A stretch of DNA of 64,000 bases from CAISKJ01 sp046351555 (GTDB lineage Bacteria > Myxococcota_A > Polyangia > Polyangiales > Ga0077539). A model generated the notes under the pieces. That model was given only the letters and a program-made list of their open reading frames with translations, searched no databases and was not told the origin of the DNA. Made by a program: the position numbers and the translations under genes. The stretch covers positions 245,391-309,390 of the forward strand of contig JAXLYI010000010.1 in the NCBI GenBank assembly GCA_046351555.1. The letters run 5' to 3'. This document shows positions 25,448 to 34,833 of the stretch, piece after piece (position 1 is the first letter of the stretch; each line of letters starts with the position of its first letter).

Positions 25448-26960
25448 GGGCGCGCGCTTCGAAGCCCGCCGCGGCGGCGCCGGCCGCGCAGAGCAGCGCG
25501 CCGAGCAGGAAGGGCGCGAAGTACAGGAACGGTCCCGGCAGCGGGTAGCCGAGGGGCCAGCCGTACGCCGCGACGTGGGCCGCGTTGGCGCACGCGGCCA
25601 GCGCCGTGAGTCCCCACGCCCGCCCCGCGAGCGCGCGCCACGATCCGCCGCGCTGTCGGTGCCACAGCGCGCCGAGCGCGAGCGCCGTGGCGACCGCGGC
25701 GAGCACGTTGCGCGTGAAGAGCCCGCGCCCGTTGATCGACGTGGCGTCGAGCCCGCCCGCGACCACGCCGTACACCGCGACGAACAGCGCGGTCACCGCG
25801 AGCGCCCACGCGAGCGCGGCGAGGCGATCGCCGCAGGGGAGTGCACGGCGGAGCGTCACCGTGACGACGAGCGCCGAGAGCGCCGCGGCGAGGAGCGCGC
25901 GAAGCCGTCGGGGGCGCAGGGCGAGCTCGTCGAGGTCGGCCCAGGTGGCGTTGGGGCGTCTCGCCCGCGCGGCGAGCTCGTCGGCGGCGCGGCGGCGGAT
26001 GCGGGCGAGGCCCTCCAGGCGCGCGTCGAAGTAGCCGCGGCCGACGGCGTTGCGGTCGACGACGGCGTCGAGCATGGGCCGCGGGTCGCGCCGGGTGGCC
26101 GCGTGGTGCGGGAAGGGGACGCCGAGCAGCACCGCGAGCGTGGGCGCGACGTCGCGCACATCGAAGAGTGGCGCACCCTCGCCGCGGCGGACGCCAGGGC
26201 CCGCGAAGCAGGTGAGCACGCGGGTGACCTCGGGGCTCGCGCCGCCGTGGCCGCCGGCCGCGCGGTGCCCATGGTCGGCGGTGAGGGCGACAAGGTCGAG
26301 CGCGGGGTCGAGGCGGTCGAGCGCGTGGGCGAGCTCTCCGTCGAGACGACGGAGCGCGGCGCGGACCTCGGGGGAGTCGCGGCCATGGTCGTGCGAGAGG
26401 TCGTCGACGTACACCGGGTGGACGAGCGTGAGGTCGTCGGTGACGGGGGCGGCGAGGAGGTCGTCGGCGGCGCGGCCCACGACGGCGCGGTCGAAGCCGC
26501 GGGGGAAGAGCTGCCCCCACCACGGGAGCTCGCTCCGGTACGACACGCGGAGCCCCGCGTCGTGCGCTCGCTCCCACAGGGAGTCGACGGGGGCAGGGGA
26601 CGTGTCGTCGTTGTTGCGGACGCCGGTGCGGGCCTGTTCGACGCCGCTGCTGAGCGTTGCGTAGACGGGCCGCGACACCGACGGGAGCCCGACGTCGGTG
26701 AGGACGCAGCGCCCGCGCGCCGCGAGGCGTCGGACGGACGCGAGCCCGCGCGCGTCGACGGCGGTGAGGCCGTCGACGACCACCACGAGCGCGCGGCGGG
26801 GGCGGCGCGGGAGGGCGACGGTCACGCGGTCGTCGTGGGCGAGGAGGAGGTGCCCGCGGTGGTCGGAGAGCCGCGGGACGACGTGGTTCTCGAGGAGGTA
26901 GCCCGCGGCGGCGAGAGCGAGCCCGAGGGCGATGCGAAGGCCGGCCGCGGCGCGCTCCAT
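25413..26960 (-). CDS. Membrane-bound alkaline-phosphatase-superfamily protein (phosphodiesterase/phosphotransferase type)
   Basis: 515 aa. One N-terminal helix (LGLALAAAGYLL) is followed by a sulfatase/type I phosphodiesterase-like domain with the metal-site motifs LVVVVDGL (first Asp), SVSRPVYATLSSG (possible Ser/Thr nucleophile), YVDDLSHDHG and LTADHGHRAAGGHGG (late Asp-His-His). Four or five transmembrane helices (about residues 330-500) close the protein. The layout recalls PIG-N/PIG-O phosphoethanolamine transferases and related lipid-modifying enzymes, so a membrane-lipid or glycan headgroup substrate is plausible but unproven. The gene is divergent from the 27105 gene and its end overlaps the LysR fragment. 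Confidence 0.75.
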   Translation of the reverse strand: MERAAAGLRIALGLALAAAGYLLENHVVPRLSDHRGHLLLAHDDRVTVALPRRPRRALVVVVDGLTAVDARGLASVRRLAARGRCVLTDVGLPSVSRPVYATLSSGVEQARTGVRNNDDTSPAPVDSLWERAHDAGLRVSYRSELPWWGQLFPRGFDRAVVGRAADDLLAAPVTDDLTLVHPVYVDDLSHDHGRDSPEVRAALRRLDGELAHALDRLDPALDLVALTADHGHRAAGGHGGASPEVTRVLTCFAGPGVRRGEGAPLFDVRDVAPTLAVLLGVPFPHHAATRRDPRPMLDAVVDRNAVGRGYFDARLEGLARIRRRAADELAARARRPNATWADLDELALRPRRLRALLAAALSALVVTVTLRRALPCGDRLAALAWALAVTALFVAVYGVVAGGLDATSINGRGLFTRNVLAAVATALALGALWHRQRGGSWRALAGRAWGLTALAACANAAHVAAYGWPLGYPLPGPFLYFAPFLLGALLCAAGAAAAGFEARALTDRSAPRPPP

Positions 26961-27104
26961 GGGCCCGGGAGCATCGCCGACGGCGCCGCCTGAGGGAACT
27001 CCTCGCCACGCGAGCCGGGTGACAGATCGCCGACCACCGCTGCGCCCGCGCGGTCCGAGCCTTGCGCGCCGCGGTCGCGGCCCGCATCATCCCGACGAGA
27101 GCGC

Positions 27105-27581
27105 ATGGGCGATGTGCAGAGACCACGCGGCGCGAGGCTGCGGACGATCCACGGTGACCTGCCGTCGCAGCGCCCTCCTCCGCCCGTGACCTCCTCCGCG
27201 CCTCCGGCTTCGGCGTTCGACGCGTTCGACGAGGCGCCCACCGTCGCCCGCGCGCAGCCCGCGCTCGCCCCGCCGCCCGCCGTGCCCGTGGGTCGCTCCG
27301 ACCACGCGACGCTCGTCGGGGTGCCGCCGCCCGCGGAGGCCGCGCCCGCGCTCGTCGGGCCCGCGTTCGTCGGCGCGGGCGCGCGTTGGAGCGAGGCCCC
27401 GCGCCCGATCCGCTGGGCGCCGCCGCCCGCGCCGCCGCCCCCGTCGCCGGTGCGCAACGCGTTGATGGCGTTGGCCTTCGCGCTCGCGGTGCTCATCGCG
27501 CTGGCGGCGGCGAAGGCGGCCCTCGACGCGAGCGCCCGATCACGCGCGGAGCGCCAGGCGCACGCGGCCGGCCGCCCGTAG
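27105..27581 (+). CDS. Hypothetical tail-anchored protein with Pro-rich cytoplasmic region
   Basis: 158 aa. Residues 1-112 are low-complexity Pro/Ala with several Thr-containing boxes (FDEAPTVARAQ, DHATLVGVPPP) that resemble the phosphoacceptor or FHA-binding segments found on myxobacterial kinase substrates. Residues 116-142 form one hydrophobic helix (ALMALAFALAVLIALAAAKAAL), then a basic tail. No enzyme domain is seen. It resembles the C-terminal half of the pseudokinase at 3416 in design. Function unknown; it lies convergent to the MFS gene, 7 bp apart. Confidence 0.55.
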   Translation: MGDVQRPRGARLRTIHGDLPSQRPPPPVTSSAPPASAFDAFDEAPTVARAQPALAPPPAVPVGRSDHATLVGVPPPAEAAPALVGPAFVGAGARWSEAPRPIRWAPPPAPPPPSPVRNALMALAFALAVLIALAAAKAALDASARSRAERQAHAAGRP

Positions 27582-27588
27582 CGCGCTC

Positions 27589-28761
27589 CTACCCCCGCAC
27601 GAGGGCCTCGGCGCGGCGGGTGAGCGTCGCGTGGAGCGCGGTCGCGATGAGCGCGACGAGGGCCGCCGCCGTCCACATCGCGTGGGCGCCGTGACGTCGC
27701 AGCGCCCACGGCCCGAGGAGCGGCGCGAGCATCCCTGCGGCCGCCCAGCAGAGCGAGTACGCGCCCTGGTACGACCCGCGCAGCGCGGCGGGGCTCACGC
27801 GCGCGACGAAGGTCGGCGCGGCGCCGGCGAACACCACCTCCGCGAGCGACACCACCGCCATGCACGCGGCGAAGCCCGCGGCCGCCTCCGCGCGGGCCGC
27901 CACCAGCGCGCCGGCCGAGAGCAGCAGCGACGACGCGGTGAGCAGCGCGCCGCTCGACGCGCCGCGGGCGAGGCGGGAGAAGACGGGCTGCGCGACGACG
28001 ATCACCACGCCGTTGAGCGCGGCGATCGCGCCGATGCGCTCGACCGGGACGCCCTGCGAGCGCTCGTGGAGCGGCATGGTCACGAAGGCCTGGACGAAGG
28101 CGACGAGCGCGCAGAGCTGCGCGAGCGCGAAGCCCGTGAAGCGCGGGTCGGCGAAGGGGCGCAGCGCGCCCGAGAGGGGCGTGCGGGCGGCGGCGGCCTC
28201 GGCGGGGCGCGTCTCGGGCACGGCGCGGTACACGATGGCGACGAGGGCGAGCGAGGAGGCCGCGTCGCCGAGGAAGAGCCAGTGGTACCCGCGGCGGCTG
28301 AGCGCGCCGCCGAGCGAGGCGGCGACGGTGAAGCCGAGGTTGACGGCCCAGTAGAAGTAGCCGAAGGCGCGCTGGCGGTCGTCGGGCGGGACCACGTCGG
28401 CGACGGCGGCGGAGAGCGCGGGGCCGTAGCCGTTGGAGACGCCGTGGAGCACCGCGGCGAGCGCGATGAGGGGCCCGCGCGGCGCGAAGCCGAACCCGAC
28501 GAGCACGAGCGCGTTGAAGGCGAGGAGCGCGAGGAGCGTGCGGCGGCGGCCGAAGCGGTCGCTCGACCAGCCGCCGAGCGAGGCGCCGAGGAGGTTGCCG
28601 GCGCCGTAGAGCGCGAGCACGCGGCCGGCCTCGGCCTCGGTGTACCCGTGGCGCTCGGTGAGGAAGAGCGGCAGGAAGGTGAGGACGAAGCTGCCGAGCC
28701 GGTTGACGAACTGCCCGACCCACAGCACCCAGTACACGCGCGGCAGGCCGAGGGGTCCCAT
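27589..28761 (-). CDS. Major facilitator superfamily transporter
   Basis: 390 aa with about 12 hydrophobic segments. The start at ATG 28761 is followed by WVLWVGQFVNRLGSFVLTFLP, typical for drug/H+ antiporter-like MFS proteins. The loop 2-3 signature is GGWSSDRFGRRRTLL (G-x-x-x-D-R-x-G-R-R). A second half begins near RFTGFALAQLCALVAF. An efflux or uptake role at the inner membrane is expected; the substrate is unknown. It follows the metallophosphoesterase lipoprotein gene by 46 bp on the same strand. Confidence 0.9.
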   Translation of the reverse strand: MGPLGLPRVYWVLWVGQFVNRLGSFVLTFLPLFLTERHGYTEAEAGRVLALYGAGNLLGASLGGWSSDRFGRRRTLLALLAFNALVLVGFGFAPRGPLIALAAVLHGVSNGYGPALSAAVADVVPPDDRQRAFGYFYWAVNLGFTVAASLGGALSRRGYHWLFLGDAASSLALVAIVYRAVPETRPAEAAAARTPLSGALRPFADPRFTGFALAQLCALVAFVQAFVTMPLHERSQGVPVERIGAIAALNGVVIVVAQPVFSRLARGASSGALLTASSLLLSAGALVAARAEAAAGFAACMAVVSLAEVVFAGAAPTFVARVSPAALRGSYQGAYSLCWAAAGMLAPLLGPWALRRHGAHAMWTAAALVALIATALHATLTRRAEALVRG

Positions 28762-28807
28762 GAAGTCCGCGGGTTGGTAGCACGGGCGGCGCGTCGCGCG
28801 CTCTGGC

Positions 28808-30613
28808 TCAGTGGCAGCGCGCCTCGCCGGCGTCGGTGAAGGCCCCGCCCGCCGTCGGGAGGAAGCGCCACGCGTAGCCCGTCGGCCGCAGCACGAGGCG
28901 CAACACGCCGTGCGTCGCCACGTCGCGCGCCTCGCTGTTCGCCGCCACCCCCGGGAACCACCGGAGCTCGACCCCGCCCGTCCCCACGACGAACTCCCGG
29001 ATCCCGCGCGCTGCGTCCACGACGCCCGCGGCGTCCATCGGGGCGAAGCGCTCGTAGTCGTGCTCGTGGCCCGTGAGGATGACGTCGGCGTCGGCCTCGT
29101 AGAGCCGGCGGTAGAGGGGCGCGACTGCGGTGGTGGGGCCGTGCGTCCCCGAGGTGTAGAGCGGGTGGTGCCAGTAGGCGAGGGTGCAGCGCGCGCGGCT
29201 GGCGGCGAGGTCGGCGACGAGCCAGCGGTCCTGTGGTGAGCCTGCCTCGCAGCCGCCGACCTCGGCGCAGTTGCTGTTGAGCGCGACGAGATGCCACGCG
29301 CCGATGTCGAAGCTGTAGTAGCCGCGCGCCGGGTCGCCCGCGGCCGCGCCGAAGTAGCGGTAGTAGGGCGCGGCGGCCGGCGTGTAGTACTCGTGGTTGC
29401 CGACGGCCGGGCGGATGCGCGCGCGGTGCCGCCCCCACGACGGGTCGAAGCACATCGAGAATTCGTCCGCCGTGCCCGAGTCGTACACCGTGTCGCCGAG
29501 GGTGATGACGGGCCCGGGGATCGCGTCGAGGATCCGCGCGGTCGCGTCGTCGTCGTCGTTGCGGCAGGTGGAGATGTCGCCGACGGCGAGCAGCGTCGGG
29601 TCGGCCTCGGGCTCGACCAGCGACTCGCGCAGGCCCACGAGCTCGAGGTCGAAGCTGAGGTCGGAGCTGTCGGGCGCGGCCTGGTGGAGCTCGACGGCGA
29701 GGGTGTTCTCCCCGGCGACGAGGAGCGACGGGTCCACGAGGCGCTCGTGGAAGACGCCCTCCTCGGGTGCGGCGACGGTGAGCGAGGCCAGCGTCGCGGG
29801 CGTGAGCGCGCCCTCCGGGAGAACGTCGCGCCGCGCCTCGCGGCCGTTGAGGTACACCGCCGCGCCGTCGTCGCGCAGCAGCCGCAGCACGACGAAGCGC
29901 CACGCGCTCGGGTCGGCGACGGTGAAGGTGCGACGGAAGTACGTGGTGATGTTCTTGCGCGCCGGGTCGGCCCCGTAGCGGACGACCGTCGCCTCGTCGC
30001 CGTCGCCGTACCCGAGCTGCGCCGCGCCCGTCCGCCACGCCGCGTCGCGGAAGCCCGGCGTCGCCCAGAGCGCGCCGGGGTTGGTGCCGTCATCGAGGTA
30101 GCGCCACACCGCGCCGGCCGGCGAGAGCACCGCGCGCGACGGCGGCGGTGGCGGCGGCGGTGGCGGCGGCGGCGCGACGTCGGGGGAGGCGACGTCGGGC
30201 CGCGCATCGGGCGCCGCGTCGGGTGCTGCGTCGGATGCTGCGTCGGGAGGCGCGTCGGGCCCCGCTTCCCTGGCGACGTCGGGCGCGGCGTCGACGGAGG
30301 GGACGGCGGTGTCGCCCACGAGCCCGGCGGCTTGATCGAGCGCGGCGTCGGCGGCGTCGGGCGCGGCGTCGGACTCGTCGCGGGAGGTCACGTCGGGCGC
30401 GGCCGCGGCGGGTTCATCACCCACCGGAAGCACGTCTTTCGGTGCGCTCGTGACGTCGGCCGCGGGCGCGACGTCCGGCGCCGCGGTGGCGTCCGGCCCG
30501 TCGTCGGCAGGCACATCGGCGTCGCGTCCGCCGTCGGCGGGGGCGCTCGGGTCGTCGTTGCACGCGGCGAGGAGCAGCACCGCGACGAAGCCTCTGCGAA
30601 CCCGGCGAAGCAT
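28808..30613 (-). CDS. Metallophosphoesterase lipoprotein (calcineurin-like)
   Basis: 601 aa from ATG 30613. The signal peptide ends in LLLAAC (lipobox). A very long Asp/Ala/Pro spacer and an 11-proline run take up residues 20-160. A jelly-roll-like segment (YFRRTFTVADPSAWRFVVLR, VYLNG) follows. The C-terminal half is a calcineurin-type phosphoesterase with all five motifs: VGDIST, LGDTVYD, VGNHEYY, WHHPLY and GHEHDYERF, the pattern of two-metal purple-acid-phosphatase-like enzymes. It should act outside the cytoplasm, tethered by lipid. An upstream ATG at 30658 gives 15 more residues but a poorer signal peptide. Gene order suggests no clear operon partner. Confidence 0.85.
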   Translation of the reverse strand: MLRRVRRGFVAVLLLAACNDDPSAPADGGRDADVPADDGPDATAAPDVAPAADVTSAPKDVLPVGDEPAAAAPDVTSRDESDAAPDAADAALDQAAGLVGDTAVPSVDAAPDVAREAGPDAPPDAASDAAPDAAPDARPDVASPDVAPPPPPPPPPPPSRAVLSPAGAVWRYLDDGTNPGALWATPGFRDAAWRTGAAQLGYGDGDEATVVRYGADPARKNITTYFRRTFTVADPSAWRFVVLRLLRDDGAAVYLNGREARRDVLPEGALTPATLASLTVAAPEEGVFHERLVDPSLLVAGENTLAVELHQAAPDSSDLSFDLELVGLRESLVEPEADPTLLAVGDISTCRNDDDDATARILDAIPGPVITLGDTVYDSGTADEFSMCFDPSWGRHRARIRPAVGNHEYYTPAAAPYYRYFGAAAGDPARGYYSFDIGAWHLVALNSNCAEVGGCEAGSPQDRWLVADLAASRARCTLAYWHHPLYTSGTHGPTTAVAPLYRRLYEADADVILTGHEHDYERFAPMDAAGVVDAARGIREFVVGTGGVELRWFPGVAANSEARDVATHGVLRLVLRPTGYAWRFLPTAGGAFTDAGEARCH

Positions 30614-30729
30614 GGAATGACGCCGAGCATACACACTTCGGCGCCCCAACGCTGGCAACGCGCTGCGGGCAAACCGGTACGCGTCAGCGCAGGGGCTCTG
30701 ATTCCCGCACGGTCACGCCGCCGGCGGGA

Positions 30730-31242
30730 TCACCGCGAGGCGCGGCGGGGCAAGCGCCAGTTGGGCCGGGGGTAGTGGCAGGTGTACCCGTCGGGGTAGC
30801 GCACGAGGTAGTCCTGGTGCTCGGGTTCGGCTTCCCAGAAGGGCCCCGCGGCCTTCACTTCGGTCACCACTTTGCCCGGCCAGAGGCCCGAGGCGTCGAC
30901 GTCGGCGATGGTGTCGAGCGCCGTCTGCCGCTGCGCGTCGGAGAGGTAGTAGATGCCCGAGCGGTACGACATCCCGCGGTCGTTGCCCTGGCGGTTGGGC
31001 GTGGTCGGGTCGTGGATCTGGAAGAAGAACTCCAGCAGGTCGCGGTACGCGATGCGCGCCGGGTCGAACACCACCTCGATCGCCTCGGCGTGCGTGCCGT
31101 GGTTGCGGTAGGTGGCGTTGGGCACGTCGCCGCCGCTGTAGCCCACGCGGGTCTTCAGCACGCCGGGGAGCTTGCGGATGAGGTCCTGCATGCCCCAGAA
31201 GCAGCCGCCCGCGAGCACCGCGGTCTCCGTGTGTGTGGTCAT
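30730..31242 (-). CDS. msrA: Peptide-methionine (S)-S-oxide reductase
   Basis: 170 aa. The catalytic motif GGCFWGMQ puts the sulfenate-forming Cys at residue 14. VGYSGGDVPNATYRNHGTHAE and EHQDYLVRYPDGYTCHYP are both family signatures; the latter supplies a possible recycling Cys. There is no signal peptide, so it repairs oxidised methionine in cytosolic proteins with thioredoxin. It stands alone, with no msrB fused or adjacent. Confidence 0.95.
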   Translation of the reverse strand: MTTHTETAVLAGGCFWGMQDLIRKLPGVLKTRVGYSGGDVPNATYRNHGTHAEAIEVVFDPARIAYRDLLEFFFQIHDPTTPNRQGNDRGMSYRSGIYYLSDAQRQTALDTIADVDASGLWPGKVVTEVKAAGPFWEAEPEHQDYLVRYPDGYTCHYPRPNWRLPRRASR

Positions 31243-31322
31243 GGTCTGTCCTCGGTTGGTGGGAAGGTTGGCGCCGTCGCGGCGACCCTTCGGTGCTCTC
31301 TACGCCACCGCGCGGCGCACGG

Positions 31323-32081
31323 CTACCGTGCGCGGAAGGACATCGCCTCGACGAGGTGGAAGGCGCCGGGCGCGAGGTCCCACACCCACTGCCAGCGCGG
31401 GACGTCGGGGCGGAGGCCGCCCGTCCGGTGGTCGAAGAGCGCGAGCGACGGGTCGTCGGTGAGCGGGTAGTGCCTTCGAACGAGCTCCTCCGCGGGCGAC
31501 CACGCGACCGGGCGCGACCCGTCGACGTCGCGCGGCCGCACCGGGCCCGAGAGCCGGTCGTGGAAGCTCGCCCACGAGCGCCCCGCCAGCGCGTCCGGGA
31601 GCCCGCGGAGCCAGCGCTCGTACGAGCCCTCCACGTCGTCGTCGCGCGCGCGGTCTTCGGCGAAGAGCGGGAGCTGCCCGAGGAGGTTGCAGAACAGCAC
31701 CGCCGCGCCCGGGTGCTCGTCGACGAGCGCGCGGAGCGGCGCGAGGTCGAAGCCGCGGGGCCCAGGGGAGAGGTGGTCGCGCGCGTCCCAGTCGAGCGAG
31801 GGGCGCCCCGCGCGCAGCACGCCGCGCATGCGCCAGCGGAAGACCCACGGCGCGAAGGGGTCGATGTCGACCGCCGTCACGCGCTCGAAGCGGGCGAGGA
31901 ACGCGGGGTCGAGGCAGTGCCCGCCGCTCGGGCCCACGAGCACGAGGGACGTCTCGGGCGGCTCCCACGCGGCGAGCCAGCGCGCGACGTCGCTCACGAA
32001 CGGCGCCCACGCGCGGCGCCGGGCGAAGGCGCGGAGGTGGTACCCGAGGCCGCCGGTGGGGTTGTCCCAGCGCGAGGTCAG
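31323..32081 (-). CDS. Conserved hypothetical protein, possible SAM-dependent methyltransferase fold
   Basis: About 252 aa. The sequence begins TSRWDNPTGGLGYHLRAF, a conserved N-terminus I recall from proteobacterial proteins without a name. It continues with SLVLVGPSGGHCLDPAFLARFERVTAVDIDPFA, a Rossmann-like strand-loop-strand-Asp arrangement like a SAM-binding site, and VLFCNLLGQLPL. No ATG, GTG or TTG fits the N-terminus; the only in-frame candidate is CTG at 32081, which overlaps the stop of the upstream RCC1 gene (CTGA). A GTG further in would cut the conserved start. CTG initiation through translational coupling is therefore my choice, but uncertain. Confidence 0.55.
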   Translation of the reverse strand: MTSRWDNPTGGLGYHLRAFARRRAWAPFVSDVARWLAAWEPPETSLVLVGPSGGHCLDPAFLARFERVTAVDIDPFAPWVFRWRMRGVLRAGRPSLDWDARDHLSPGPRGFDLAPLRALVDEHPGAAVLFCNLLGQLPLFAEDRARDDDVEGSYERWLRGLPDALAGRSWASFHDRLSGPVRPRDVDGSRPVAWSPAEELVRRHYPLTDDPSLALFDHRTGGLRPDVPRWQWVWDLAPGAFHLVEAMSFRAR

Positions 32082-34780
32082 AAGCGCACCGGGAAGAGGT
32101 GCCCGTTGCCGTGCTCGCCCGCCGTGTGCGCGCCCCAGCAGCGGAGCGCGCCGTCGACGAGGGCGCACGCGTGCTGCGCGCCCGCGGAGAGGTCTGTCAC
32201 CGCCGGGAGCCCCCGCACGGCCTCGGGCGTCGGGCGCGCGACGAACACCTCGCCGCCCCCGAGCTGCCACGCGTCGTTGGCGCCCCAGCACCACGTGCTC
32301 CCGTCGCGCCGCCGCGCGCACGTGAAGAACTCCCCCGCCACCACATCGACCGCGTCGGTGACGCCGGGCACGGGCGTCGGCGTGAGCACGTTGCGCGTGG
32401 CGGTGGGCGCCCCGCACTGGCCCGACTGGTTGAGGCCCCAGCAGAGCACGACCCCGTCGCCGCGGAGCGCGCAGGTGTGCTGGTAGCCGCCGACCACCTT
32501 CGTGACGTTGGTCACGCCCGGCACGGCGACCGGCGTGTAGCGGCCCGTCGTCGTCCCGTCGCCCACCTCGCCCTGGCTGTTGCCGCCCCAGCAGCGGAGC
32601 GCGCCGCCGGCGACGATCGCGCAGGCGTTGAAGAGCCCCGCGGCGACGGCGGTGGCGCCGGTGACGGTGAGCACGGGCGCCTCGGGGACGGAGTGCGAGA
32701 AGAGGTCGGTGTAGCCGCGGCCGAGCGTGCCGCCGCCGTTGCCACCCCAGCAGCGGACCGTCCCGTTGGCGAGGAGCGCGCAGGAGAAGGTCTGCCCGAG
32801 CGCGAGCTGCGTGACGCCCGTCAGGCCCGTCACGGCGACGGGCGCGGCGGCCGTGGTGGTGGTCCCGTCGCCGCACTGGCCGTCGCGGTTGTCGCCCCAG
32901 CAGCGGACCGTCCCGTCCGCGAGCCGCGCGCAGGTGTGGAACGACCCCCCCGCCAGCTCCGCCACGTTCGCGAGCCCCGTGACGGGGCCGAAGGCGAAGC
33001 GCGCGACGGCCGTCGACCCGTCGCCGAAGAGCCCGGCGTACGCGCGGCCCGTGCAGCGGACGGTCCGGTCGCTCATCCGCACGCAGGTGTGGTGGTCGCG
33101 CGCGACGACCTGCGCGACGCCGGTGAGCCCGGCGACGGCCTGCGGGTCGGGCACGCCGAGGGCGCCGCCGTCGCCGAGCTGGCCGTAGCTGCCGCCGCCC
33201 CAGCACGTCGCCCGCCCGTCGGCGAGGAGCGCGCAGCCGTGCGCCGCGCCGGCCGCGAACGACGACACGCCGGTGAGCCCGCTCGGCGCGACGGGCGTGG
33301 GCTCGGCGCCGAGCGAGAACGTCCCGGTCGCGAGCTGGCCGTTGTTGTTGTTGCCCCAGCAGCGGTAGCCGAGGCCGCTGGCGGTGCACGCGAAGTCGTC
33401 GCCGAGCGCGGTGCCCACGAAGGGCCCGGTGAGCGCCACGAGCGAGGCCGTCGCGCTCGCCGTGAGCATGCCGTTGCCGAACTGCCCCGACCGGCCCTCG
33501 CCCCAGCAGCGGATGTGCCCGTCGGCGCTCGTCACGCACGCGAAGGTCGAGCCCGCGAAGACGCGCTGCGGGTTCTGGAGGTCGGAGGCCACGGTGACGG
33601 GGACGCGCGAGGTGGTCGTCGGGGTCATCGCGCCGAGCTGGCCGTTGCCGTTGCTCCCCCAGCAGCGCGTCGTGCGGTCGGCGAGGATCGCGCAGGTGAA
33701 GAAGTGCCCCGCCGCGATCGACGTCGCGCCGGTGATCCCCGACACGGCGACCGGCGTGAGGCTCGACCCGACGGTGGAGCCGTTGCCGAGCTGGCCGATG
33801 GCGTTGCTCCCCCAGCAGCGCACCTCGCCGCCCGCCACGATCGCGCAGGTGTGGCTCCAGCCCGCGGCGAGGGCCGTGGCGCCCGTCACGCCGGCGACGG
33901 TCACCGCGCGGGCTTCGCCGTCGGAGTACGCGCCGGAGCCCGCCTGCCCGCTGGCGTTGGCGCCCCAGCACGACACCGCGCCGCCCGCGCGGATGACGCA
34001 GTTGTGGGCGCGGCCCGCGGCGAGCGCGACGACGTCGGTGAGGCCGGCCACGGGCGTCGGCCGCGCGCGGACGGTGAGCCGCCCGATCGCGCCGTCGCCG
34101 ACCTGCCCGAACTCGTCGTGCCCCCAGCACACCACGGTGCGGTCGCCGAGGACGGCGCAGGTGTGCTCGGCGCCGCCTTCGAGCGCGGTGACGGTCACGC
34201 AGGCGCCCGCGCTGCACGCGCGGCCTGCGGGGCAGCGGGTGCCGCAGGCGCCGCAGTTCTCGGCGTCGGAGCGCGGGTCGACGCAGACCGCGGGGGCGCC
34301 GCAGAGGCGCCGCGGGGCCGCGCAGACGCCCGCATCGACCGCGACGTCCGCGGGGGCGTCGGCGGCGACGTCCGGGGCGACGTCGGGCGCGCGGTCGGGT
34401 GCGACGTCGGGCGCGGCGTCGGGCGCGGCGTCGATCGAGACGTCGGGGGCGCGGTCGGGGGCGACGTCGAGCGCTGCGTCGGGCGCGGCGTCGGGCGTTG
34501 CGTCGGGGGCGACGTCGTCTGGCGCGTCTTCCGGCGCGTCGAGCGCGCGATCGGGCGCGGCGTCGGCGGGGTGGTCGCTCGCGGCGTCCGCGGCGCGGTC
34601 GGGCGCGGCGTCAACGACGTCTTCCGCGACATCGTCGGCCGGCGCGTCGCCGGTGGCGTCGTCCCCCGCGACGTCGGGGGAGGGCGCGTCGGGCGCGGTG
34701 AGGACGGGGTCGGACGAGCACGCGGCGCCGGCGAGAAGCAGCGCAAGCAAGGGGGCGACGGGGCCGAAGGGGGAGCGCAT
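32078..34780 (-). CDS. RCC1-repeat lipoprotein with 14 blades
   Basis: 900 aa. The signal peptide ends in LLLAGAAC (lipobox). A spacer of about 120 residues made of DAAPD/DVAPDRAPDV units follows, then a small Cys motif (CGAPAVCVDPRSDAENCGACG). The rest holds 14 consecutive RCC1/BLIP-II-like units of the type CWGxNxxGQLGxG (the eighth reads CTGRAYAGLFG), with 47-55 residue spacing. Fourteen units fit two seven-bladed propellers. The protein should be anchored to the outer membrane with the propellers outside. Such proteins are frequent in Polyangia; their ligands are unknown. Confidence 0.9.
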   Translation of the reverse strand: MRSPFGPVAPLLALLLAGAACSSDPVLTAPDAPSPDVAGDDATGDAPADDVAEDVVDAAPDRAADAASDHPADAAPDRALDAPEDAPDDVAPDATPDAAPDAALDVAPDRAPDVSIDAAPDAAPDVAPDRAPDVAPDVAADAPADVAVDAGVCAAPRRLCGAPAVCVDPRSDAENCGACGTRCPAGRACSAGACVTVTALEGGAEHTCAVLGDRTVVCWGHDEFGQVGDGAIGRLTVRARPTPVAGLTDVVALAAGRAHNCVIRAGGAVSCWGANASGQAGSGAYSDGEARAVTVAGVTGATALAAGWSHTCAIVAGGEVRCWGSNAIGQLGNGSTVGSSLTPVAVSGITGATSIAAGHFFTCAILADRTTRCWGSNGNGQLGAMTPTTTSRVPVTVASDLQNPQRVFAGSTFACVTSADGHIRCWGEGRSGQFGNGMLTASATASLVALTGPFVGTALGDDFACTASGLGYRCWGNNNNGQLATGTFSLGAEPTPVAPSGLTGVSSFAAGAAHGCALLADGRATCWGGGSYGQLGDGGALGVPDPQAVAGLTGVAQVVARDHHTCVRMSDRTVRCTGRAYAGLFGDGSTAVARFAFGPVTGLANVAELAGGSFHTCARLADGTVRCWGDNRDGQCGDGTTTTAAAPVAVTGLTGVTQLALGQTFSCALLANGTVRCWGGNGGGTLGRGYTDLFSHSVPEAPVLTVTGATAVAAGLFNACAIVAGGALRCWGGNSQGEVGDGTTTGRYTPVAVPGVTNVTKVVGGYQHTCALRGDGVVLCWGLNQSGQCGAPTATRNVLTPTPVPGVTDAVDVVAGEFFTCARRRDGSTWCWGANDAWQLGGGEVFVARPTPEAVRGLPAVTDLSAGAQHACALVDGALRCWGAHTAGEHGNGHLFPVRF

Positions 34781-34833
34781 GGGGGCGCGACTCTACCCGC
34801 GGCGCGGAAAAGTGCGTAGGCGTCGCAGGCGTT

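Noticed and set aside
25445..26960. Possible remainder of the LysR effector domain downstream of the HTH fragment
   Set aside because: The three + strand frames after 25447 show no PBP-like segments; the sequence belongs to the opposite-strand phosphodiesterase gene.
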